Source of the DNA: Syngnathus acus
Lineage: Eukaryota > Chordata > Actinopteri > Syngnathiformes > Syngnathidae
Assembly: GCF_901709675.1 (NCBI RefSeq)
Contig: NC_051092.1
Coordinates: 7,755,491 to 7,819,490 of the forward strand
Direction: 5' to 3'
Length of the DNA stretch: 64,000 bases
Shown here: one piece after another, positions 32,884-45,479 of the stretch
Position numbering within the stretch: position 1 is the first letter of the stretch
Layout of the letters: each line of letters starts with the position of its first letter
The notes under the pieces: generated by a model
Databases searched by the model: none
Told to the model about the DNA's origin: nothing
The model's input: the letters and a program-made list of their open reading frames with translations, nothing else
Program-made: the position numbers and the translations under genes

Positions 32884-34698
32884 CCTGTTGAGTTTTCTGG
32901 TTTTTTTTTGCCAATTTTGTTTGGAAGTTGATTGATTCAGCTTGGATGTGCTCAGGTGCAGTTCCTAACAAACTGAACGCCAAGCTCATATGAAGGTGAG
33001 CGAAGATGAGAGGACACTCCCACAGTAACTCCCTCGACACTTTCTGGAAGGCTGACATGCAGTGCCAGGAGGTAACCGAGTACAAATAGTATTTATGCAC
33101 TTACAGGAAGTAAATATTTCAGGTATCTGCACTTTGATGGATTGCTGTGTTTATTTTTCAGATGCTTTACTTGTACCCCTGACCTTTGAAAATAGATGTC
33201 AGGACTTTTTACTGCTTTGTCATACTAGGCTTGTTAATTCTTTTTACCTAAACTGACGATGAGACAAAATGATGTCAACGCAGAAAGGTGAAGTCACATG
33301 CTGTTCATATCTTCATTGATTGAGATATTGGGGACTTATAAGGCAGTTCAATAATTCTCCAAATAGAAAAAAACACAAGGTGTATTTTTCCATTTCTGTT
33401 ATAAATTTTAAAGTGATAAAAGAACAACAAATAGATTATTTTGATATCAGAGGTCAAGCCAGCTTGTTAGGTCTTAAAAATTGTGTGAATTGCTACATCG
33501 TTTTTCCCTCTTTTTCTCAGTACGAGACTGTGAAAGTTTATAAAAAAGGGAAAATATTTTGCTTGCTCACAAGTTTTCTCCCCTGAGTTTTTAAAACAAG
33601 TAGCATACATACAGTTATTAGCAAACAATGGTTCCACCTTTGAAATGATTTTTTTTTCTCAAAAATGATGGCATATAAACACTATATGGGGGGATGGTAT
33701 TGGTTACTCCTCCCACATCACAGTGTGCATGCATGTTTGTGGTGTGTGTGTGTGTGTGTGTGCGATGTAATGGAGATTTCATGGAGGGGTGGGGGGTTGT
33801 TCTCATGACCTCAGTAGTCAGACCCTGTCAAGCATGCACTGTAAATAACGTTTCCCACAAGACATGAGAAAGGTGCTTGACAGGTTTGACTCAGTCAACC
33901 ATTACAGCACCGGGCTCAAGGTGAATACAGGTGACCACAGAACAGTTAAGTTAACACACAGAGTCAAGATTTGATGCAAATCCTGTAATTGACACAGCCA
34001 GTTTCACATTTTCACCATTAATTTAATTATGAATTTATCAGAAATTATTCATAACGGGCAGCACACTAGTTGGTGGGTAGTGACGAGTAAACCAAAGTTT
34101 AAGTCGTAGTCTTATGATTTTTTTGATCAATTATGTGTTTTGATATTGAGGAAAAACAAGGTCGTCATCATCAGATGAAAACACACCTCGCTGCACTAAT
34201 CATTTGTGTTGGCATCACTGTCTTGGTGATGTCATTCAAGCACATGATAAAACTCCACTGGGATCATGCTCGACTTCGATTCATATTGGCCTACACGCTG
34301 ATTGGGAAGATTTGGTCTTAGTATAGTGGAGTCCTTTTTTTCAATATATTGTAGGCTACTTTGGTTCATATCATATATTGGGTTTCTGATCAAAAGATGA
34401 ATGTAACCCAAAAGGTCAGAATTACATCTTTTATCTTGTGATATTTACTGTACACTACATCAGTATATCTACTTATATCCATCAATCACTCAGTATATGT
34501 AAATATTTTTTCCCTTTTACTGAAAAATAAATAACGGCCTCCTTGACTACTAATAATCTCTCTCTGGTTTTTATCATTATTTGGGAAAACTGTTGGCATC
34601 TTTGAAAGTGACCGCACACACACTCTTGGCAAAGTTTAAATTTGTCATTTATTAATATTATAAGGACTGAGCAGAACTCAACATGTTTTGTCAAATCA
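32884..34698. other. Intergenic: rhcg upstream region and gdpgp1 3' flank
   Basis: The first few hundred bases upstream of the rhcg start probably hold its 5' UTR and promoter; I see no clear TATA box. A (TG)n run sits at about 33740-33762. No coding sequence is supported. The segment adjoining 34699 is the 3' UTR region of gdpgp1 (minus strand). Confidence 0.5.
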
Positions 34699-35763
34699 TT
34701 ACAGTGTCATTAAATGATGAGTCAGCTGCTTTTCCAATTGTAGGAAATCTTCATGCGGGAGAAGATAACGCTGAATGATTTCTATAACACGTGACTCAGT
34801 GGTGAGCTCATAGGCCTTCTTGTTCTTAAATGGTAGATGTCCAGCAAGCTCGCATAGTGCAACATTGAGAGCGGACTCCTCTTTGGTACCAAAACAAGCT
34901 ACTCTGGGCCACACGGCAATGCGTACGCCTTTTCTTAATAACTTGTCATCATCGTCTTCGCAGGGTGGGGCTCCTCTGGTCATGAAGAGGTTGTGAGCGA
35001 CATTGGCCTCCACTAGAAAGTCAGTGACATGACAGATGGCACTGGCGACATCCTTCACTCCCTTGGATTCGGTGTAGAATAGAAAACCTGCAGGAAATCC
35101 TCCCAAAGTATAAAATCCTTTGTCGGGAATAAGCGGACGGACAGGAATAGTTTCAATCCTGAGCTTATACTTCAAGTAATATCCATGAAGATGTAAATGA
35201 TTGACAGATGCAAATGCCCCGAGACTGTTGAAGCCTACACGAAAAGATGGATCAGAGCTGAGCAGGACCGATTCAATACCAACTTCAACGGCAAACCTTG
35301 TGAGGATTTGAGGAAAGCAGCGTGCTGGATCTGGAACAAAAAGACAATGTCCAAACTCCAGAGGACTGACATTGACCAACACAATAGTCTTACACGATTG
35401 ACGGCCAATTTCATGCCCTTCCTCAGATTCCTTAATCATCTCAAATATGATCTCATCTGGATTGACTTTGTTAAAATGAAACAGCTCAGCATTGAAATCT
35501 TGCTGAATACTTAGGATCTCTTGAGGCTTTCTTCGCTCTAGTCCTCTCTTGATATTTAACTGGGCAACAAAACCACAGGGGCCAGGCAGGATACGTGTCT
35601 GTAAATCGTCCAAACGATAGCGAAGGAGCCCCCTCTCCATCCTGTCCATCCATCCAGCTTGAATGGCAGTGTCAAACCTCGATTTCCATGCCGACGTGTT
35701 ATTGGTATTGACGGGCACATCTTTTGTAAAGTCTTGATTCCAGTAAACAAACTGGACTGGCAT
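34699..35763 (-). CDS. gdpgp1: GDP-D-glucose phosphorylase 1
   Basis: Cytosolic enzyme that phosphorolyses GDP-D-glucose to GDP and glucose 1-phosphate, thought to remove a mis-made sugar nucleotide that would otherwise mimic GDP-mannose. The 354-codon reading frame is a single coding exon, as in the human gene (385 residues). It carries the histidine-triad-like active site ASVNHLHLHGYYL (His189, His191, His193) and the family blocks RYRLDDLQTRILPG, GFVAQLN, VGFNSLG, AHNLFMTRGAPP and NVALCELAGHLPF. The start MPVQFVYWNQDF is shorter than the human N terminus by roughly 30 residues; no upstream in-frame ATG was seen. CIB1 is its neighbour in mammals; here the titin-like gene lies between them. 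Confidence 0.96.
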   Translation of the reverse strand: MPVQFVYWNQDFTKDVPVNTNNTSAWKSRFDTAIQAGWMDRMERGLLRYRLDDLQTRILPGPCGFVAQLNIKRGLERRKPQEILSIQQDFNAELFHFNKVNPDEIIFEMIKESEEGHEIGRQSCKTIVLVNVSPLEFGHCLFVPDPARCFPQILTRFAVEVGIESVLLSSDPSFRVGFNSLGAFASVNHLHLHGYYLKYKLRIETIPVRPLIPDKGFYTLGGFPAGFLFYTESKGVKDVASAICHVTDFLVEANVAHNLFMTRGAPPCEDDDDKLLRKGVRIAVWPRVACFGTKEESALNVALCELAGHLPFKNKKAYELTTESRVIEIIQRYLLPHEDFLQLEKQLTHHLMTL

Positions 35764-37254
35764 GGCTGTGGAGGTGGGGTGGAGGGTGTTGACGTTTTAC
35801 ATTGCTTGCGTAGATAAACAGGCTGGCGTCATCTTACGTCTAGTCGTATGCCAGGTGTTTGGTTCCAATTCATAGGGTGAAAGGACAATAAATATTTCAG
35901 TCAGAATATCAACTACAAAGTAAATCATACGTATGATCACGCAAAACAGGTGACTTACATTTGTGCACGTTTAACTAATGTTAAGCTCCTGTTAGTTCCC
36001 GAATAGTTACGTTGGTTCTTCGTCGTTGGTATTCGTATTTCCGGTTTGAATTGCCAAAATAAAAGCTATCCACAGTTTTCCGGCCGTGACTTGAATGTTA
36101 ATTGTGTTTATTTGTCGTCATCATCACGATAATATGAAGCGAGTAAATGTTTGAATAAGATATAAACAACAGTATTGTACATATATAGGCAAACAAAGCG
36201 TGTATCCTATATTATTTTACAACTGTTCAGCCCCTGTCACGTTTCTATTCTTTCTATCGGTTACACTTGCATTTCCTGCTTGAGGTGCCAAAATAAAAGT
36301 ATTATAACATTAGTAAGAATGCTATAAATTGAATTTCAACTTTAGTGTATTGTTACAGCCCCATGCAATACTCATCTTGTTTATTCACATTGCTAAAATA
36401 CAGTACAACTTCGGATCTCAACGCTAATTTGTTCTAGAAAGAGTGTTGAGAAGTGAAACCGTTGAGTTCCGAAGCAATTTCCCCCATTAGAAATAACTGA
36501 AAATGTAATAATCTGTTCTCAGCCAGCAAGATTTTACCCTTTTTTTTTTTTTTTTTTCAGAGCGAAAATGCATAGGGTTGAATATGCTATATAAATTAAA
36601 TAAGAAACACACCATTAAAAAAAAAAAAAATTTAAGATCTACATAATGTGACATTGATTTGGCGCTGAATCTATGAACACGAATGAATGGAAGGGGAATC
36701 CAATTCCGTAAGAAAAATCCGGTCGCTGCATTTTGTCAGTGTTTTCCTTTCTTTGTTTTTTCCACTGGGACCTGGCCGGTAACCCCAGGTAACCTCCTTA
36801 GTAACACTAGCAGTTTTTATCACCTCTCTATTCCTCAAAAAAGAATTAATGGTCAATCTCGGCACTTTGAATCAGTCCATCACACAAACGCCTCTTTTAT
36901 ACTTGTCTATGATCAACATTTTCAGCTCTATCGTCATTCTCGCCATTATCCTCTTCTGCTTTTCTCCTGCGTCTTTCTTGGGATCCATGTTTTTTCTCTG
37001 GCACAGTGCAACCTTACAGTGCTCTACAACCCACCAATTGTGATTCCGGGGTTCCACTGTACTGTATGTCTATAAAATAAAGAAGCAAACAAACTAGCAG
37101 AATTACGTTTCATTATATCAATGTAGTTAGTGTAGCAGTGTAAATTGTCTGGTTGTGGTTATTTATCTATTTATTTATTTACTCATTTATTTTTTGTCTA
37201 GTCACGTCTGCTTACTGTTTTGTAACCCATGGTTTGGACTAACTTTAGAAGCAG
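35764..37254. other. Intergenic: gdpgp1 upstream and titin-like gene upstream region
   Basis: AT-rich with poly(T) and poly(A) runs (36540-36560, 36620-36630). The first 300 bases probably include gdpgp1 5' UTR. No gene supported. Confidence 0.5.
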
Positions 37255-37290
37255 CAGCTGGCCACTCAGTCATGTGTCTATTTTAGCGGC
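37255..37290 (+). promoter_or_regulatory. E boxes and MEF2-like motif upstream of the titin-like gene
   Basis: CAGCTG (37255-37260), the preferred MyoD-type E box, is followed by CATGTG (37271-37276) and the A/T-rich word CTATTTTAG, close to but one base short of a MEF2 site. They lie about 180-215 bases before the start codon. The cluster hints at muscle expression; single motifs like these also occur by chance. Confidence 0.3.
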
Positions 37291-37468
37291 TGAGTAACTG
37301 CATGCTTTTGGAGATAAAGCAGACGGTGACTGCTGGAAGTTATATGTGTTTGGCTGCTTGGGAGCACTGCTTCATTTCATAGTATCTCAAACAGCATTAA
37401 GATAAGTTGGTTTTGTTTGTTAGATTTTTTTTCTTGCCGAGTAAAAGGACAACTACTGTGAAATAAGG

Positions 37469-40400
37469 ATGGAAGCAGGAACAGACAAAGAAGTAAGTCC
37501 TTTTTTTAAACTTGTGCAAAAAATATAACAACATTGTATGCATTTTCGCTTGTATATCGTTTAGAGTTTGCATCTTTTCATCTTGGACAATAATGCATCT
37601 GTTTATTAAAATACCATGCCATACTTTAACACATTAGCATATTAAAGTTTTTCATGGCACCATGTAAGAATTACGCATCAGTGCTTTAATTTAATTCACT
37701 GACATCGATCTATTTTGTAGACAGGAAATGAAAGAAATGATACAGCTCAGCCCCTACATGATAGTAATCCCGAGTCATCCACCTCTGCTATTGTTGAAGG
37801 TATGCAAAGCACACATCTAGTCATCATAAAGTTTTCACTGTAAATTTGATTTATGACTGCATTTTGAAAATATAATTACAAACTCAACATTTCTTTAAAT
37901 CGTTTAAATCGTTGTGGGATAAAGCCTTACATGATGTTTTATTTATTTGCTCTGAGGTTCTACAGGGCAGATGGCTGGGTCTGTTGAAAGGAACACACAA
38001 AATCCCAAAGACCAGTCTGCTGTCGATACGGCAAAGGAAACGGCTTTAAAACCAACCCTCCAACTGACTATTACTACGTTTACAGTGAAAAATGGTGATG
38101 ATTTGAAAGTCGAAATACCAGTGCTGGGTAATCCAGCCCCAAAGATAGAATGGAAAAAAAATGGACAGGCCGTCAAAGAGACATCCAGGCTGGAGATCTC
38201 AACGACATCATCGATGACAGTTTTTCATATCAGACACGCTACCAGGGAGCATGTTGGTCAATACTCCATCAAAGCAAGCAACAATGCTGGAAGCTACACA
38301 GGAGAAATCACAGTGGTCGTTCTTGAAAAGCCCGACCCCCCCATTGGGCCTGTGAAAATTGATGAAGTTAGTTCCGACTATGTGTCCATTTCCTGGGAGC
38401 CACCCGAATACACAGGAGGCTGTCAGCTTGACAACTATGTCGTGGAGAAACGTGACATTACTAACATGGAGTGGCAAACCGTATCAGCAACGACAGTGCG
38501 GACAACAATCAAAGTCACCAAACTAAAGACAGGTAGTGAGTATCAATTCAGAGTGTTTGCAGAAAATAGGTATGGAAAGAGTGCTGCCATCACATCTTCA
38601 ATTGTACTTGCACAGTACCCATTTAGTGTGCCTGCGGCTCCTGGTACACCTTTTATATCCACAGTGTCAAAGTACAGTATGTTAGTTGAATGGGCACCCC
38701 CAGGCAGAGATGGAGGTAGTGCTGTCACTGGCTATCATCTGGAGCGAAAGGAGAAAAACAGCATCTTATGGACCAAGCTGAACAAACTTGCCATACCTGA
38801 CACCCGATTCAAAACGACTGGCCTGGAAGAAGGCATTGAGTATGAATTCAGAGTCTTTGCTGAAAATATTGCTGGACTCAGTCCATCGAGCAAGATATCT
38901 GACTGTTATGTCGCAAGAGATCCCTGTGATCCACCTGGTAAACCTGAAGCTGTTGTCATTACAAAAGAGAATATCACACTCCAGTGGGCCAAACCTAGCT
39001 ATGATGGTGGGAGCTCTATTACAGGCTACGTCGTTGAAAAGAAGGAGCTCCCAGATGGCCGATGGATGAAAGCAAACTTCACAAATGTTATTGAAAATCA
39101 GTTCACAGTTACAGATCTGACGGGAGGCCAAAGTTACATGTTCAGGGTCACTGCCAAGAATGGTGCAGGTGTCTGGAGCAAACCTTCTGAATGTGTAACC
39201 ATCTTTGCTGAAGATGTAATTGAAAGACCTTCTGCGATTATGGACCCCAAGTTCAAGAGTACAGTTATTGCTCAGGCTGGGGAAACACTTATAATTGAAG
39301 CGGATTACTTTGGAAAACCCCTTCCCGAAGTAAGGTGGCTGAAGGATGGTGAGGAAATTAACAAAGCTACCCCAAGGACTGATGTAAAAAACACCATCAC
39401 TCATACAACACTGACTATCAGGGACTGTACACGAGTGGACGGGGGATGCTTCGTCCTGAGTCTCACTAACATTGATGGAACAACATCTATGCCGGTTAAT
39501 GTAAAGGTGCTGGACAGACCCGGTTCCCCAGAAGGACCTTTAAGGGTGAAAGCTGTCAGTGGTGAAAAGTGTAATCTTCATTGGAACCCCCCTTTAAATG
39601 ATGGCGGAGCCAGTGTTTCACATTACATTCTTGAAAAAAGGGAGACAAGCCGTGTTACATGGACAGGAGTTGATCCTCATGTTGAAACTGTCAGTTACAA
39701 AGCAACCAAGCTGACACCCGGGAGAGAATACATATTCCGTGTTTGCGCCGTGAACAAATTTGGTGTCGGGGAATATCTGGAATCAGAACCTTTCATCGCA
39801 CAAAATCCTTTCAAAACACCCAGTGCTCCTTCTACCCCTGCTGCCAGTGCTGTGACCGGAGACTCTGTCATGTTGACGTGGGAAAGACCTGAGACTGATG
39901 GGGGCTCTGAGATAGATGGCTACATCCTGGAGAAACGTGATAAAGATGGTGTTAGGTGGACAAAATGCAACAAGAGAAGACTGAGTGACTTGCGCTTCAG
40001 ATGCACAGGACTCACAGAGGGACATTATTATCAGTTTAGAGTATCGGCAGAGAATACTGCTGGTGTTGGTGCACCCAGTGAGCCAAGCGATTATATTAAA
40101 GTGTGTGATACATCATACCCTCCTGGTCCCCCTACCAACCTCAAAGTGACAGACCATTCGTGCAGTACTGTCTCTCTATCCTGGTCCAAACCTATCTATG
40201 ATGGTGGCGCGCCCATTAATGGATTTGTTGTTGAGATGAAAGAAGCAGCAGATGATAAGTGGCTAACATGCACACCAAACACTGAAGATACAAAAGACAC
40301 CATAAAAGGTCTGAAGCAAAATGCGGAGTACAACTTTCGGGTGCGCGCAACAAATGCCAATGGAGTCGGCGAACCGGTGGAATTACCAGGGTCTGTGGTT

Positions 40401-43400
40401 GCAGCTGAGAAACTAGAGCACCCCGAAATTGAGTTGGACACAGCTTTGAGAAAGCTAGTTAGTGTTCGAGCCTGTTCAACATTACGTCTCTATGTTGCTA
40501 TCAGAGGAAGGCCGGAACCTGAAGTCCAATGGTCAAAGGAAGGTGGTGCTCTCAGTGAGAACGCACAAATAGAGGTGACAGGCACCTACACGTTGCTGAT
40601 GATTGAAAATGTGAACAGAAATGACACAGGGAAATATGTATTGACTGTTACGAACTGCAAGGGCTCTAAGTCAGCATTCGTCAATGTGCGAGTGTTGGAT
40701 ACTCCCAGTGTACCAACAAACCTCCAAGTGAAAGATATTCAGAGAGATTCTGTGCTCATCACCTGGGAGGCTCCTCTCATTGATGGAGGAGCAGTGATTT
40801 CACATTATGCCGTGGAAAAGAGAGAGGAGAATAGAAAGGTCTTCACAAGTGTGTGTAGTAACTGCACAAGGAACTCGTATAAAATTGACAACCTCCAAGA
40901 GGGATGTTTTTATTACTTCCGTGTCTTGGCTGTAAACGAGTATGGAAGTGGACAATCAGCTGAAACAAAAGAACCTGTTAAGGTTTCTGAAGTGCCTTCT
41001 CCTCCTGGGAAAATTACACACAGCGATGTCACCAATGACAGCGTAAAACTCTCATGGGAAAAGCCAGATCATGACGGAGGCAGCAAAATTACATGTTATA
41101 TTGTCGAAATGCAAGCAAAAGGACATGACAAGTGGAGAACCTGTTCTGAGAGTAAAACACTGGAAACAGTCATTCATGGGCTGACAAAAGAAATGGAGTA
41201 TTTCTTCAGAGTTAGTGCTGTGAATGAAAAGGGGAAGAGTGAGCCCAAGCTCCTGTTGACACCTGTTACCGTGAAAGACACAAGTGCTCAACCCATTATT
41301 AGTTTGCTGTCAAGCACATTTAGTGTGAAGGCAGGGAATGATTTGAAAATTGATGTGCCATTCAAGGGTGTACCACAGCCCACTGTAACATGGAAGAAAG
41401 ATGGCAACATACTCAAAGAGACCTGCAGGGTCAATGTGTGTACATCAGAGACATCATCTCAAATCATAATCAAAGATGCAACAAAGACAGATGTTGGCCT
41501 GTATGAGGTAACCGTCACCAATTCCGCTGGAACGACATCTGCTGAGATCCATGTGAATGTTTTTGAAAAACCTGGACCACCGTGTGATCTCACTGTGGAA
41601 GAAGTGAGCGCTGAATTTGTGGCTCTGAAATGGCAGCCCCCTCATTATTGTGGAGGATGTCAAATCTCTAATTATGTTGTTGAGAAGAGAGATACAAACA
41701 GCACAATCTGGCAGACTGTGTCAGCCACCGTTGCCAGGACCTCGATAAAAATATCCCGTCTGACACAGGGCAGTGAATATTACTTTCGTGTTGCTGCAGA
41801 AAATCGCTACGGGAAGAGCTCCTTTGCTGAGTCTGAACCAGTTATTGCTCAATATCCTTTCAAGGTTCCAAGTCCACCAAGCAATATCTCTGTTGTGAGT
41901 GCTTCAAAGTCTCTCATGGTCATTACATGGGACCCAGCGAGCAGTGATGGTGGCAGCCCGATTATTGGCTATCATATTGAACGCAAAGATCAAAGTAGTA
42001 TTCTGTGGACAAAATTAAACAAAAGTCCAGTGACAGAGAACAGATTCAAAGTTACAAACGTTGAAGAAGGCCTCGTATATGAATTTCGGGTCTATGCTGA
42101 GAATATTGTTGGTGTAGGTCCCTGCAGTAATACCTCTGAGCCTGTTGCAGCGAGAGACCAGTGTGACCCCCCACGAAACCTCACAGTTTCCAACATAACA
42201 AACTCTTCAGTTTCCCTCTCCTGGGAGAAACCAAACTATGACGGTGGGGCTAAAATTATTACTTTCATTGTAGAGCGGAAAGAGCTTCCGGATACATGTT
42301 GGCTAAAATGTAACTTCACCAACTTACTTGATACCTTTTGGGAGGTAACTGGTCTCACAGAGGGTGAACAATATGACTTCAGGGTTCTTGCAAAGAATGC
42401 AGCTGAGCTCTTCAGTGCACCATCTGAGGCCACAGGACCCGTGACTGTGCAGCATGATGTGGAGCCACCTAAAATTATCATAGAGGACAAATTTAAACAG
42501 GTTTTGGTTGTCAAAGTAGGTGATCTCCTAAGAATAGATGCTGACATCTCAGGTCGCCCAAACCCTACAGTGTTATGGTCAAAGAATAGTAGAACCATTG
42601 GCACAAAGGGTAGGGTTGAGATTACAACAACCAAGACGCATACGTGTCTGTTAATCCGGGAGAGTGTTCGAAAAGACTCTGGACAGTACACTCTGAGCCT
42701 CCAAAGTACTGCGGGTACCACATCTATTTCGTTTACATGCAAAGTCTTAGACAGGCCTGGTCCTCCAGCTGGACCCCTGCAAGTGTCTGGACTTTCAGCG
42801 GAGAAACTGACTTTATCATGGGGACCCCCTCACGAGACAGGCGGTGCAGAGATCATGCATTATATCGTTGAGAAGTGTGAAACCAGTCGTGTGGCCTGGA
42901 CTCTTACCTATGGTGACTTGATGGCAACTACTTGCAAAATAACTAAGCTGCTTAAAGGGAATGAATACCTCTTTAGGGTGAGGGCAGTAAACAAGTATGG
43001 CGAAGGGGAGACTTTGGAAAGTGATCCCATCAGGGCAGTCGACCCCTTCAACATCCCATCTGCTCCAACGGATGTGGAGGTCACAAGTGCAACGAGTGAC
43101 GCTATGACTATCTGCTGGAAGAGGCCAGTATCTGATGGAGGGAGCCGAATCAGCGGGTACATCATTGAGAAGCGGGACAAGCAAGGCATTCGTTGGCTGC
43201 GTGTTAATAAGAAGCCTGTCTACGACCTACGAGTCAAAGCCACCGGCTTACATGAAGGATGTGAATATGAATTCCGGGTTTTTGCAGAGAATGCTGCAGG
43301 GATAAGCGAACCCAGTCTACCATGTCCTCTCACCATGGCAGAAGATCCACAGTTTCTGCCTTCCCCTCCCGGAAAACCCACACTTCTCGATTCTTCCAAG

Positions 43401-44432
43401 TCCTCAATCACTCTGTCATGGAACAAGCCGCTGTTTGATGGAGGAGCACCAATTACAGGCTACAAAGTTGAATTCAGAAAATGCGCAGAAGAAGACTGGT
43501 CCGTTGGGACACAAAACACAGATAAAACTGAGTTTAAAGTAACTGGGCTCACTTCAGGGACAGAATATGTTTTTGTTGTTAGATCAATAAATAAGGTAGG
43601 CATCAGTGAAGCCAGTCGTGAAACGGATCCTTATGCGACTGTGGATAGAGTGGAAGAACCTAGGTTTGATATTAGCACTGACATGAAGAAGACCCTCCAT
43701 GTCAAAGAAGGAAGTGACTTCACCTTCACCGTGCCTTTCAGGGGCAAACCTATTCCCAGTGTGACTTGGGAAAAAGCAGATGTGGATTTAAGAATCAGAG
43801 GACTGATCAACACCACCGACTCCGTCACCTCCATCACTGTGGAAAAAGTAACCCGCGATGATACAGGCAAATACATAGTCAAATTGCAAAACGATGCCGG
43901 GAATGCCTCTTTGACTCTAAGTGTGAAGGTTCTGGATTCCCCTGGTCCACCAACACATTTAGCTGTTAAAGATGTTACCAAGAACTCTGCCACAGTTACT
44001 TGGGACATTCCTGAGAATGAGGGAGGAGCCTCCGTTAAGAACTATCTTGTTGACATCCTGGACATCAGCAGAAAAGGATGGACAAGACTCACAAACAGAT
44101 GCCACAGGTTGTCCTACAAGGTGACTGACCTGGAGGAAAGGGGGATCTACTACTTTAGAGTCACCGCTGAAAATGAATTTGGAATCGGTGTTCCGGCTGA
44201 GACGAGGGAAGGAACAACAATGACAGGTAGAGTCTGAAAAAAAAAACATTAATAATGTTGAGTTACCATCTAAATAAGTTGTTCAGTCAAATAAATCTAA
44301 GAGAAAGAATTATTACATGCTGTTTTAATTATGTTAGCACTTTGTTCCACTGTATTCCATTGTGTGATTGATTCTCTTTTTATGTATTTCATTTTAGATT
44401 CAACAAACTGGGAAACAAACCCGGGTGCTTAG
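37469..44432 (+). CDS. Titin-like protein: 21 Ig/Fn3 domains, C-zone-type super-repeats (possible new gene)
   Basis: Four phase-compatible coding exons: 37469-37492, 37721-37799, 37966-44226 and 44398-44432, total 2,132 codons plus stop. The 6,261-bp third exon has no stop. Residue numbers here count from the methionine at 37971. Ig domains: 29-118, 420-514, 818-909, 1107-1198, 1499-1593, 1896-1988. Fn3 domains: 121-215, 221-316, 318-413, 516-611, 617-712, 717-812, 911-1005, 1009-1102, 1200-1294, 1299-1395, 1398-1494, 1596-1690, 1695-1790, 1796-1890, 1990-2083. The order is one full 11-domain titin C-zone super-repeat plus 10 of the next 11. Typical titin words are present: DGGSxITGY, YEFRVxAEN, NSILWTK, ARDPCDPPG. 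The 34-residue N terminus and 11-residue C terminus are unlike titin. No kinase, PEVK, signal peptide or membrane segment. In titin these domains bind myosin and myosin-binding protein C; any sarcomere role here is inferred. A sharper name needs a phylogeny. Confidence 0.9.
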
Positions 44433-44599
44433 TTTGTGTTTCCTCCAGAGTTGAGCTGAACACTTCGGCATGTTGAGAAGATTGCTGAGCTATCCAAACT
44501 TTGTTCAATTACAAAAAGTATCAGTTCTTTGAATTCACGCATATTGTGCTGTAAGTCAAACTAATATGTTTTTATAGCATTCTTGTCCAAGTTTAATGA

Positions 44600-44610
44600 A
44601 ATAAAATAAA
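44600..44610 (+). terminator. Polyadenylation signals of the titin-like gene
   Basis: Two overlapping AATAAA hexamers (44600-44605 and 44605-44610) occur about 170 bases after the stop codon, supporting a real short 3' UTR and an expressed transcript. Confidence 0.6.
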
Positions 44611-44688
44611 AGATGACATAACCAGTTTGGATTTGAAATTGTAAAACATTAGTAATTTATCTGTTTTAAACATCCAGCCATCCATCTA

Positions 44689-45115
44689 CAAACCCCAATT
44701 CCCGTAAAGTCGCAACCTTGTGTATAATGTAAATAAAAACAGAATACAATGATTTGCAATTTTTTTTTACCTGTATTTAATACACTAAGTCAAAATATTT
44801 AATATTCAAACTAACAAACCTTAGTTTATTTTACTTTTTCTCTACTATTTGGAATCTGATGCCTGCAATATGTTCTAAAAACGAACAGAGGGTCATGATT
44901 ATTACTGTTACACCACTTTTCCTAACACACAATTGTTTTAGCTTTGTAGGTGGAATGTCTTGCATTCTGTTTAACAACAAAGTCACTCTGTTTGTTGTAA
45001 GACATGCAGAATGTGGCTTAGCATTCATTGTCTTGCTGAAATAAGTTTGCTTGGATGGCAGCATATGTTGCTTCAAAACATACTTAGCATTAATGTTGCA
45101 TTTGGTCATGATCCG
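44689..45115 (+). mobile_element. Degraded copy of a widespread teleost DNA repeat
   Basis: Starts CAAACCCCAATTCCCGTAAA, then ACAGAATACAATGATTTGCA, and later TCATTGTCTTGCTGAAATAA and GCTTGGATGGCAGCATATGT. I recognise this run of phrases as a common Tc1/mariner-like interspersed repeat of fish genomes. It is internally deleted and the transposase is gone. It separates the titin-like gene from cib1. A second fragment of the same repeat is at about 60316. Confidence 0.7.
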
Positions 45116-45479
45116 CTTTGCCTCTAAACGTTACGATTAAAAAAAAAAACTTTGGGCGATATTATGTGAATTATGTACACGATGAAAAGACAAATCAATG
45201 CGAGAAACGTCTTTGTTTACAAAAATAATTTCCACATTTCAGACTGCATAACGACTATATATGTAGACAAAGCACCGCGTCACTAACCCTGAGAATACAA
45301 AGAAATGTCTTTTGGGACTTTGGTGACCATAGATTGTATGATCTTTTGGACTTTAGCTAACATCCGTACGGGGAGCTTGTCAAGCATGAAATGGTTAACA
45401 GGCTCACCGGAAGTACAGCGGCAACACAGTGTTTATAAGACAAAAAAAGTTTAACGTTGGAAACTAACTATAGTACAAG

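Noticed and set aside
37971-44237. Identity as myosin-binding protein C, twitchin, IGFN1 or obscurin
   Set aside because: The strict 11-domain Ig/Fn3 order and titin-specific linker words fit the titin C-zone; those other proteins have different domain order or extra kinase, GEF or unique domains.
38208-44249. Minus-strand frames up to 212 codons opposite the titin-like exon
   Set aside because: They are antisense shadows of a long coding exon with constrained codon use; no family resemblance and no splice context.
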